A DNA stretch of 32,947 bases from Planctomyces sp. (lineage in GTDB: Bacteria > Planctomycetota > Planctomycetia > Planctomycetales > Planctomycetaceae), in contig SXXK01000076.1 of assembly GCA_005791255.1 (NCBI GenBank), positions 1-32,947 of the forward strand. The letters are read 5' to 3'. Positions within the stretch are counted from its first letter, which is position 1. The number at the start of each line of letters is the position of its first letter. The position numbers and the translations under genes were made by a program. The notes beneath the pieces were generated by a model that saw only the letters and a list, made by a program, of their open reading frames with translations, had not been told where the DNA came from and ran no database searches. Shown in pieces: positions 7,963-15,900 of the stretch.

Positions 7963-9039
7963 ATGTTTCCGGCACTAGAACGACAGGCTGCACGTTACGC
8001 AGAGCTGGAGAAGCAGCTGCTGGATTCCGACGTGCTGTCAAATGTGCCGCGGATGCTGGAGATCCGCAAAGAGATGGGCTCGCTGGCGAAAATCGCGGCG
8101 GCCGTGAGGCGATTTCATTCGCTGGAAGGCGACATTGACGCAGCAAAGATGATGGTCGATGAGGAAACCGACCATGAGGCTCGCGAGTACGCGAGGGGGG
8201 AATTGTCCCAATTGCAGGCTCAGCATCGTGAGCTGTCTGTGGAACTGGAGGACATGGCGACAGCCGGCGACTCGATTACTCGCGGTGCCTGCATCATGGA
8301 AATCCGGGCAGGCACCGGTGGCGACGAAGCCGCGTTGTTTGCGAAGGACCTGTATGACATGTACCTCGCCTGGTGCGGACAGCGGGGCTGGAAGACTGAG
8401 CTGCTGGAATTCAGTCCGACCGAACTGGGCGGACTGAAGGAAGTTGTGTTTTCGATTACTGGCGACGGGGCCTTTCACGCGTTGCAGTTTGAGAGTGGTG
8501 GTCACCGGGTGCAGCGTGTCCCTGAGACCGAGCAGCAGGGGCGGGTGCATACCAGCGCGGCCACGGTCGCGGTGCTGCCAGAGGCTGATGAAGTGGAAAT
8601 TGACATTCGCCCGGAGGACCTGGAAGTTGATACGATGCGGGCGGGCGGTCCGGGGGGACAGAAAGTCAATAAAACAGAAAGCGCTGTGCGAATCACGCAC
8701 CTGCCCACAGGCATTGTGGTGAAGTGTCAGGACGAGAAGAGTCAGCACAAGAATCGGGCGAAGGCGATGCGAGTGCTGCGCAGTCGCATTCTGGAACAGC
8801 AGCAGCAGAAGCTGCATTCCGAACGTTCGGAGGTCCGCCGTACACTGGTTGGATCGGGTGACCGTTCAGAACGCATTCGCACCTACAACTTTCCCCAGAA
8901 TCGGTTGACTGATCATCGCTGCAATCTGACACTGTACAAACTGGACAGGATTATTCAGGGTGATTTGAACGACCTGATCACGGAGCTGCTGGCGTTTGAC
9001 CGCAATGAACGCCTGAAAGCCAGCGAAGAGCGACTGTAA
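7963..9039 (+). CDS. prfA: Peptide chain release factor 1
   Basis: RF1 recognises UAA and UAG in the ribosomal A site and triggers release of the finished protein. The 358-residue length is normal for the family. The stop-codon recognition tripeptide is PET at 187-189 within [14 protein letters not shown], matching the PxT class of RF1 rather than SPF of RF2. The catalytic GGQ is at 231-233 in [14 protein letters not shown], where the glutamine is normally methylated. ATG 7963 has GGAG 8 nt upstream; an upstream in-frame start would run through the terminator hairpin. DJ-1/PfpI follows after 31 nt on the same strand. Confidence 0.97.
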   Translation: MFPALERQAARYAELEKQLLDSDVLSNVPRMLEIRKEMGSLAKIAAAVRRFHSLEGDIDAAKMMVDEETDHEAREYARGELSQLQAQHRELSVELEDMATAGDSITRGACIMEIRAGTGGDEAALFAKDLYDMYLAWCGQRGWKTELLEFSPTELGGLKEVVFSITGDGAFHALQFESGGHRVQRVPETEQQGRVHTSAATVAVLPEADEVEIDIRPEDLEVDTMRAGGPGGQKVNKTESAVRITHLPTGIVVKCQDEKSQHKNRAKAMRVLRSRILEQQQQKLHSERSEVRRTLVGSGDRSERIRTYNFPQNRLTDHRCNLTLYKLDRIIQGDLNDLITELLAFDRNERLKASEERL

Positions 9040-9070
9040 GCGTATTGAAGCTGCAGAGGGAGAAACTCAG

Positions 9071-9649
9071 ATGAGTACTCGGGGCAGGGTCCTGATTGTG
9101 GTGGGTGACGCTACGGAAACGCTGGATACGATGTATCCGTACTACCGTCTGGTGGAGGCGGGTTTTCAGCCTGTTGTGGCAGCGCCTGAGCAGCAGCGTT
9201 ACCAGATGGTACTGCATGAGGTGAAGCCAGGCTGGACGATCACGAAGGAGTGGGAGGGGTACAGCATTCAGGCGGACGTGGCCTTCCGGGACATTCGTGA
9301 GCAGGACTATTCGGGCATTCTGTTTTCCGGCGGCAGAGCTCCGGAGTACATCCGCTATGACGCTGACCTTGTGCGAGTGACGAAGTACTTTTTTGGTGCC
9401 GGCAAGCCCGTGGCCAGCGTGTGCCACGGAGTGGAGATACCGGCATATGCAGACTGTGTGCGTGGTCGCCGTATGGCGACGGTTCCCAAGTGCCGTTTTG
9501 ATCTGGAAGTGTGTGGCGGCATCTTTGTGAATGAGGCCTGCGTGATTGACGGCAACCTGGTCAGTGGTCGCACCTTTCACGACAACGGGCATTACGTGGC
9601 GCCCTGGATCCGTCTGCTGGAGGCTCAGGCGACCGCCGAGGGACGCTGA
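9071..9649 (+). CDS. DJ-1/PfpI family protein
   Basis: This 192-residue protein belongs to the class I glutamine amidotransferase-like fold. It contains GRVLIVVGDATETLDT near the N-terminus, with a conserved acidic residue about E16, ILFSGGRAPEYIRYD, and the nucleophile elbow SVCHGVEI with C118 followed by H119. Members act as glyoxalases or deglycases, chaperones, or intracellular proteases; the activity cannot be assigned here. An AGAGGGAGA site at about 9055-9063 supports the start. The 31-nt distance from prfA suggests co-transcription. Confidence 0.9.
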   Translation: MSTRGRVLIVVGDATETLDTMYPYYRLVEAGFQPVVAAPEQQRYQMVLHEVKPGWTITKEWEGYSIQADVAFRDIREQDYSGILFSGGRAPEYIRYDADLVRVTKYFFGAGKPVASVCHGVEIPAYADCVRGRRMATVPKCRFDLEVCGGIFVNEACVIDGNLVSGRTFHDNGHYVAPWIRLLEAQATAEGR

Positions 9650-9741
9650 CCTGGGTGGTGGCGGGGAAGACAGAGCCCTGCACTTCTTCCTTGACGCAAC
9701 AGACCTGCGCGAAGGTCTGCGGATTGGGAATCAGGATCGCA

Positions 9742-9760
9742 CGTTTCGCGGAGCGAAACG
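9742..9760. terminator. 8-bp perfect hairpin between convergent genes
   Basis: CGTTTCGC (9742-9749) and GCGAAACG (9753-9760) form a perfect stem with a GGA loop. It lies in the 210-nt gap between the converging DJ-1 and msrA stops. No T-run follows, so it may be a hairpin that stops transcription from either side or a dispersed intergenic palindrome. Confidence 0.4.
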
Positions 9761-9859
9761 CGACAATCTGAACAGTTGACGGTCGCTTGCCTGCGCGAGT
9801 CGGCACTGTGGACTACGGAATGTCGGGGGCGTGCAGGCGGGTGACAGAAAGCGGGCAGC

Positions 9860-10444
9860 CTATTCGCCATCCTTCTTCAGATAATCCTTGAATTTCTTGC
9901 GGAACTTCGAGACTTTGGGGCCGACGACCGCCATGCAGTAGGGGTTCGACGGATTGTTGGCGAAGTAATCCTGATGGTAGTCTTCGGCTGAGTAAAACGT
10001 GGAATTCGGTTCCAGGGTGGTGACAATCGGGCTGTCGAAATCGCCCGACTTGTTCAATTGTGCGATCAGTTCCGTGGCCTGCTGCTTTTGCTTGTCGTCG
10101 TGGTAGAAGACAGCCGAGCGATACTGCGTGCCAACGTCGGCACCCTGGCGGTTCAGTGTCGTGGGATCGTGTGTGTAGAAAAAGATCTCAAGCAACTGCT
10201 CGTAGGTGATTTTGGAGGGATCGTAGTCAATGCGGATGGCTTCGGCGTGTCCGGTCAGCCCGGTGCAGACTTCCTTATAGGTGGGGTTCTTTTTGGTGCC
10301 GCCGAGATAGCCACTGACGACCTTTGTGACGCCCTTGACTCGCAGAAACACGGCTTCCGTGCACCAAAAACAGCCAGCGGCGAATGTTGCTGTGGCCGTT
10401 TTCGATTCAGCCTGCTTGCCGGCGGTTTCGTCTGAGCTGATCAT
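9860..10444 (-). CDS. msrA: Peptide methionine sulfoxide reductase A
   Basis: MsrA reduces methionine-S-sulfoxide in oxidised proteins. The 194-residue protein has the signature FAAGCFWCTEAVF with catalytic C25 and C28, followed by GVTKVVSGYLGG, GHAEAIRIDYDP, FFYTHDPTTLNRQGADVGTQYRS and the C-terminal NPYCMAVVGPKVSKFRKKF, all conserved family blocks. I chose ATG 10444 because AAAGGTGC lies about 8 nt upstream and residues before it have no family match. No signal peptide is visible, so it is likely cytoplasmic. No MsrB domain is fused. Confidence 0.95.
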   Translation of the reverse strand: MISSDETAGKQAESKTATATFAAGCFWCTEAVFLRVKGVTKVVSGYLGGTKKNPTYKEVCTGLTGHAEAIRIDYDPSKITYEQLLEIFFYTHDPTTLNRQGADVGTQYRSAVFYHDDKQKQQATELIAQLNKSGDFDSPIVTTLEPNSTFYSAEDYHQDYFANNPSNPYCMAVVGPKVSKFRKKFKDYLKKDGE

Positions 10445-10548
10445 GACTGCACCTTTGCTGCGTAAACCCTGAGGAAACCACGAAGTGTGGCCGAGTCGCT
10501 GTGCGGGAACCAATGACCTGCGTACCCGCATCCACTTGTTTGTCATGC

Positions 10549-10577
10549 ATCCTAGTCTGGAACACCCTGATCGGCAA
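10549..10577 (-). promoter_or_regulatory. Candidate sigma70-type promoter for msrA
   Basis: On the minus strand a -35 like TTGCCG (10577-10572) and a -10 like TAGGAT (10554-10549) are 17 nt apart. The leader to the msrA ATG would be about 97 nt. This is a consensus match only. Confidence 0.35.
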
Positions 10578-10689
10578 CAAGATAACGTTGAAGCATGCGG
10601 GTGACAACCGAACGCGGGAGGGCTTCCGGGGCTGCGGGGAGGCTGCAGGCTGTGGGAACAGAGCGTTTGTGACCCAGGAAAAGCCAGCC

Positions 10690-10742
10690 AAAAATCCCGG
10701 CCAACCGTTCATAATCCGCAGCGCAGGTGTGTTCAGGCCGGG
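10690..10742 (-). terminator. Candidate terminator after the alpha/beta hydrolase
   Basis: Read on the minus strand, CCCGGCC (10742-10736) pairs with GGCCGGG (10702-10696) and is followed by ATTTTT. The stem is a perfect 7 bp, but the loop is 33 nt, longer than ideal. It begins 4 nt after the hydrolase stop and would end the minus-strand transcription unit. Confidence 0.5.
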
Positions 10743-10746
10743 TGTT

Positions 10747-12783
10747 TCATTTGCCGGCTGTCAGTTTCAGTCGTTCAGAGTTTTCCTGCCAGGCGGGCTG
10801 CAGGCGGCTGAGCAGTTCGTTTGCGGCAGCCGCGTCCAGCGGTTCGCCCTGCGGCGTGACGGGAGCGTGCAGCCGCAAGGGCCGGGGAGCGACCAGTTCA
10901 GCGACATGCACCACGTCTCCGGCGTCCCGCAGAATTCCGGGAACCATATCGGCCAGTCGCTGGCCGACATACGGCTTGTCCGAAACAAAGGTGGTCAGCA
11001 GCCCCGTGATGTCGGCACCGTCGATGTTTTCATCGATGGCGACGGCTGCGATCGCGGCGAAACTGCCGGTTCCGCTGGCGACCAGTTCGATGCTGCTGCA
11101 CGGCAGCTTTTCCTTGAGCAGAGCCGTTGTCAGTCGAATATCGCGAACCCACTGACCGCACAGAGGTCGTCCCATCCAGAGAGACCATTCAGCTGAGTTG
11201 TGGTCGGGAGCTTTGCCGATGCGGTCGCCACTGACCTCCATCCGTCCGGTCGCTCGCAGTTCCAGCACGGCCCAGCCTGTTCCGGCCGCTTCCGCCAGCC
11301 GCTGCTGTTCCCGGACCCACGGGTGATCGCTGCCCTGACCGGTGAGGATGAGTCTGAGCCCGGCGTCGGCGGATTTCGGGTTGCGACCGACCAGCTGCAA
11401 TTGCAGTCCGGCTTCGGGTTTCAGTTGCAGTTCGAACGTTCCGGGGGCGGGTGATGTCAGTTGTCCTGTGCCAGCGCCCGGTTCGGTGCCGCCCAGCAGT
11501 CGTTCCAGTCGCTGTCGCAGCTCAGAGGGTGGCAGCAGTTTACGGGACTGCAGCAGGCCACGGGCTTCGCGGGCCGCGAATTGTGGCAGTGTCAGCCAGT
11601 CGTCGGGGCGAGTTGTGCCGGGGTAGCAGCGGAGTGCTTCCGGTTCTTCGAGAGATATTGGGGGCTCCGGGATCGGCTGCCCGGTGCCCTGCCCTTTCAG
11701 GTGCTGCGTCATAAATCCGTACATGGCTTCCCGCATGGGCTGATTGTAGTCATGGGGCGATTCGACGACGGTGTGTCGCGGAAGATCCGGCAGGTTGTAC
11801 AGGGAAAAGACGGGGCGAGCGGCACTGATGGATTTCGCAGCTTCACCGACGGAGAACTGAAAGGCATCCTGAGTGGCACTGATGATCAGAAGGGCGCGGG
11901 GGGCGGTCAGTGCGAGGATGCGGGATTCTTCGGTCATTGCCAGGGCTCCCGGGACGACCTCGCACATGCAGCAGGCGGCACCGAGGTAAGCCTGGTAAGT
12001 ACCGACCGAGCAGACCGGTGCAACGGCTTTGAATCGTTCATCCCAGGCTCCGGCATACATCGACTGATTGCCGCCGCCGCTGGCTCCGGTAATGCCAATT
12101 CGCTGCGGATCAACTTCGGGGCGTGAGCACAGATAATCGACAGCTCGCCCGTTTTCATAAACCTGAATGCCGCTGAGCGGTCGCCCGATGGGGAACAGTG
12201 TGGCGGCCGTCATTTCGCCATGGTATTCGCCGAGCTGTTCACCGATGGCGCGTTCACCCGCGCCGAAGGCATCGACTGCGAGGACAAAAAAGCCCAGCCG
12301 AGCGAGACCGGCACAGCGTGCCTGGACGTGCGGATCCTGTTTGGCTCCGGCCCAGTGCCCATGGACGCACAGCACTGCCGGCAGCTTTCCGGAGATTTTT
12401 GGAACCCACGCGCTGGCGGTCATGAAAACGCCCGGCAGTGTCTGGAATACAATTTTTTCGATGCGGTAGTCGGGGCGATCGAGCGTTTCGAGGATGCGGG
12501 CTTCCAGGGGCGCGTGCTGCTGCGGGAAGCCACCCCAGGCCAGTTCCAGCTGCTGCCGCAGCAGTGTCCGCTGAGCCTGCCATGCGGCCAGATCGGCCGG
12601 CGGCGCGTCCTGCTTTCGCAATTCAGCCGCCGTCTGTCGGACAAAACTGAGAAACGGTTTTTCGGCAGGTGCCTGCGCGTAAGCCGTGGCGAATATCAGC
12701 GAAGGAAGCAGTGTCTGCAGCAGCAGCACGCATACTGTACTGCGAGCCATCCGACAGCGGACCAACAGGCAATGTGAGGCCAT
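10747..12783 (-). CDS. Secreted two-domain alpha/beta hydrolase (acetyl xylan esterase-like)
   Basis: This 678-residue hydrolase carries an N-terminal signal sequence (basic start, hydrophobic VCVLLLQTLLPSLIFATAYA), so it should be exported. The first half (about 70-370) is an alpha/beta-hydrolase with VLCVHGHW as oxyanion-strand region, nucleophile S235 in GITGASGGGNQ, and probable D306 (ATQDAF) and H344 (ESPHDYNQ). This resembles acetyl xylan esterase or Abhydrolase_7-type enzymes of planctomycetes. The second half (about 430-678) looks like a degenerate hydrolase fold; its VASGTGSFAA turn may replace the nucleophile elbow. ATG 12783 has AAGGAACGAAG upstream; ATG 12750 is possible but lacks one. 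It follows the WD40 kinase by 140 nt on the same strand. The substrate, probably a carbohydrate ester, is unproven. Confidence 0.85.
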   Translation of the reverse strand: MASHCLLVRCRMARSTVCVLLLQTLLPSLIFATAYAQAPAEKPFLSFVRQTAAELRKQDAPPADLAAWQAQRTLLRQQLELAWGGFPQQHAPLEARILETLDRPDYRIEKIVFQTLPGVFMTASAWVPKISGKLPAVLCVHGHWAGAKQDPHVQARCAGLARLGFFVLAVDAFGAGERAIGEQLGEYHGEMTAATLFPIGRPLSGIQVYENGRAVDYLCSRPEVDPQRIGITGASGGGNQSMYAGAWDERFKAVAPVCSVGTYQAYLGAACCMCEVVPGALAMTEESRILALTAPRALLIISATQDAFQFSVGEAAKSISAARPVFSLYNLPDLPRHTVVESPHDYNQPMREAMYGFMTQHLKGQGTGQPIPEPPISLEEPEALRCYPGTTRPDDWLTLPQFAAREARGLLQSRKLLPPSELRQRLERLLGGTEPGAGTGQLTSPAPGTFELQLKPEAGLQLQLVGRNPKSADAGLRLILTGQGSDHPWVREQQRLAEAAGTGWAVLELRATGRMEVSGDRIGKAPDHNSAEWSLWMGRPLCGQWVRDIRLTTALLKEKLPCSSIELVASGTGSFAAIAAVAIDENIDGADITGLLTTFVSDKPYVGQRLADMVPGILRDAGDVVHVAELVAPRPLRLHAPVTPQGEPLDAAAANELLSRLQPAWQENSERLKLTAGK

Positions 12784-12797
12784 GAGTCTTCGTTCCT

Positions 12798-12842
12798 TGT
12801 CAGATCGGTGGGCAGGTGGACTGGCAGAGCAGTAATCTGACA
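12798..12842. promoter_or_regulatory. 8-bp inverted repeat upstream of the hydrolase
   Basis: TGTCAGAT (12798-12805) and ATCTGACA (12835-12842) are exact inverted copies separated by 29 nt. They lie between the kinase stop and the hydrolase start. They could form a leader hairpin or a split operator. No T-run marks a terminator. Confidence 0.3.
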
Positions 12843-12923
12843 GAAGGCAGGCTCGGGCGAAAGTGATCAGACAAGGTCACGGAAAACTGCAGGAGCCGGG
12901 GCCGCCACTGCGGGACGGTCAGT

Positions 12924-15900
12924 TCAGGGGTTGGTCCACAGTGTCAGTCGTCCCGTGGAATCTGCGGAGGCAAGTCGCCCGTCCGGGCCGGTACAGAGGG
13001 CCACGATGCGACCGTCGTGAGGCTGCCCCAAAGAGTTTTCCAGCTGCACGCCCCACCAGATTTTCCGCTGTTCGGCAGAATCGTCGGTCTGGCTGATCGT
13101 GGTGCCGGAATCCAGCGGAGGCAGCAGCCACGTATTGATTCGCGCGTCGATACCACCGGTCATTAGGCGGCCACGCGCTGTGTCGAGGGCCAGAGCTGTG
13201 ATGCCACCGGGCTGCCCATTGTCCGAGTTTGCGGGAATCCGCTCGTTCTCAGGATCATCCTGCAGCACCGCCACCAGTTTAGCCTGACCGCCCTGAAGTC
13301 TCCACACACAGGCTGCACTCAGCAACACGGCATCAGCTGCACGAAACGCCAGACCTCCGGCCGCAAGGACCAGACCATCGTCGGACCAGGTCAGGTCATT
13401 AAAACGACAGTCAAGTCCTGTGGGCAGCTGCAGCAGCACTTCCTCAGGCTTTCCTGCGCCGTCGGCCGTCCCGCTGTCGGCGGCAACCTGCCAGTACCGC
13501 AGTCGCCCCTGCTGCAGTGCGGCAAATCCGGCGCCGTTCGGTCGCCAGGCGACTCGGCTGGCAAAACTCAGAATTCCAAAGTCAGCGGCCCATGCGGGCT
13601 GCGGCTCTGCGATCGCCGGCAGTCGCAGCAGCGATGTCGGCAGCGAATCATCGTGATGCTGCCAGAGTCGAAGGTCACCCGAAAGATCACAACTGAGAAA
13701 CCGCAGGTCACCCGCTGCAGGGCTGAATCGGGCTTCGGCGAGCACCCCCGAATGCATCTCAGTCGCCGGCAGTCGGTACAGTGTTCGCCCTCGGGTTGGC
13801 GAACCGTCCCGTACATCAAATGCCCGCAAAGCATCACTGGCGGTCAGCACACAGGCAGCATCGCTGGAAATGTCGGCAGTGAGCCTGCTGCTGGAGTGCG
13901 TGCGGAATCTGGCGGTCGCTTGACCTGTGGTCAGATCCCACAAAAGTGTTTCACGACCACTGGCAGTGGCAGCCTGCAATGGCTGACCTGCTCCGCCACG
14001 CACTGCGGCTTTGGTGGCTGGTCGCTGGTCGGTCGATACCTGCAGGGACTGGATCGGCTGCCAGTCCGGCCCGCCGAACAGTGTCAGGCGACCACGCTGC
14101 AGCATCAAAACCTGCCGTCCGTCGTCGCTCCATGAAACAGTGGTCTGCAATGGCAGCGCACGGTCGGTGTCCGGCAGAAGCCGATCCTGCAGCAACTGCA
14201 GCAGCCGTCCATCAGCAGCGCGTATGGAGACCTGCAGTCGTGCCGCAGCAGGCTGTTCGTCGCCTGAAATGACGGCATCCTGCTGACCACTTTTTTTCCC
14301 TGTTCCCGCGACAGCCTCGGGCTGCAGGTCAATAACGGCAAACCGACTGCGATCTGCTGCTGGTTCCAGTGCGAGGATCTGTGAGCCTCGCACCAGGACC
14401 GGTCCGGCTTCCAGTCGTTCGCCGTTCAGCTTCCACGATCGCACGCTCCCATCGTAGCCGGCGGTAATCAGCGTGGATTCGTCCTGGAAGAACGCGGCAG
14501 TGATCTGGTCCTCGCGGTGAGATCGCTGCAGGTCAAGCAGACGTCCATCCAGCAGAGACCAAAGCAGCAGCTGCCCCTGACGACAGCCGGCCGCAACGAG
14601 GAGGCCGGAGGGTGACAGGGCCACGGTGGACACCTGCAATGGATTGCTGCCATCGGCATCGGCAGTGGCTGGCTGCAGCACATGCCGTGGCTGAGGCGCA
14701 ACGGATGCTTCGAAATCCGCAGTCCTCCAGACCAGCACGCGGGGAAGCAGTCCTGAATCCGGTTCGGCCGGCCTGCGCAGCACGGCGGCACCCGCGACGA
14801 CCAGGCTGCCGTCAGCTGATACGGCAAAACCGCCTCCGCCGGATCCGGTGATCAGCCGACATTTTTCCTGCCCCATCCCGTCAGCATCCGGCTGAGCATC
14901 CCAGACGCAGATGACTCCCATGGTTTCTGCCGTCAGCAGCAACCCGCTGGGCAGGAAACGCAGAGCAGTGATGTTTGAATTGTGCCCCTCGGTCAGGTAG
15001 CCGGCGGCTGCGGTCAGGGAGCCTGTTTCAGTTTGTTCCCGCAGTGGGTCAGGACGGGCGCTGACGGATAACAGCGGTTGCCCGGTGGGATCGAGAATGT
15101 GTGCGGCGAGGTCGTCGGCTCCGACCAGCAGTCGTCCGTTGTTCGGGCTGAGCTGCAGTGAATAAATACCGGTCCAGCGGCGCTGCTGTGGAGGGGCTGG
15201 AAGGTTGTGTTCGGGCAGAAATGCCCGAACTGCAGTTGGGGTGTGCAGGCTGGCTGGCCTGCGTGCCTGCGGCATGGCGGGTGGTTCGGTCGATTTCAGT
15301 CGTCGAAAGTCGTCCACAAGCCGCCGCAGCGTCTGCACATAGTCGTTGTATTCGGGCAGATTCCAGCGACACACTGTTCGGCTGTCGACACTGGTCAGCA
15401 GACCTGCACGGCCATCAGTAAACGCGGCATCGAGGACCGTTTCGGACTGCCCGGAAACAATCTCGGAGATTCGTCCGCCATTCTGCAGCTGATGCAGGTG
15501 AAAGTCCCGGGCCGGTTCAATTCGACCATCCTGCACATTCCAGACTTCGAGGTTGTCGCGGCGGCGCTGATGACCGGCCACGATTCGCTGACCGTCGATG
15601 GAGACTCGCAAAAATGCCGGCAATTGTTCATCGGCTGACGCGAATGCGGGCAGCGGTGCGGCATCCGTACCGACTGCAAACGGGAACTCGCCGCTGCGCA
15701 GTTCTGATTGCGCCGGCAGCCAGGCGAATGCCCGACGATCACTGCGACTGTTCAGGCCCAGAATCAGTGCCTGGCCATTGTGCGTGATACTGAGCATCAG
15801 GATGGAGGCCGGCAGGAACTGACCGGTACCATCACCGGCAGGCTGCCGGATCCTGAGTTGTCCGATATTGATCCGCGGAACGGTGTCGTCCGCGATTTCA

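Larger units (their letters stand above)
10445..10746. other. Gap between msrA start and hydrolase stop
   Basis: Both flanking genes are on the minus strand. The gap holds a candidate terminator next to the hydrolase stop and a candidate msrA promoter, listed separately. I see no credible gene between them. Confidence 0.5.
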
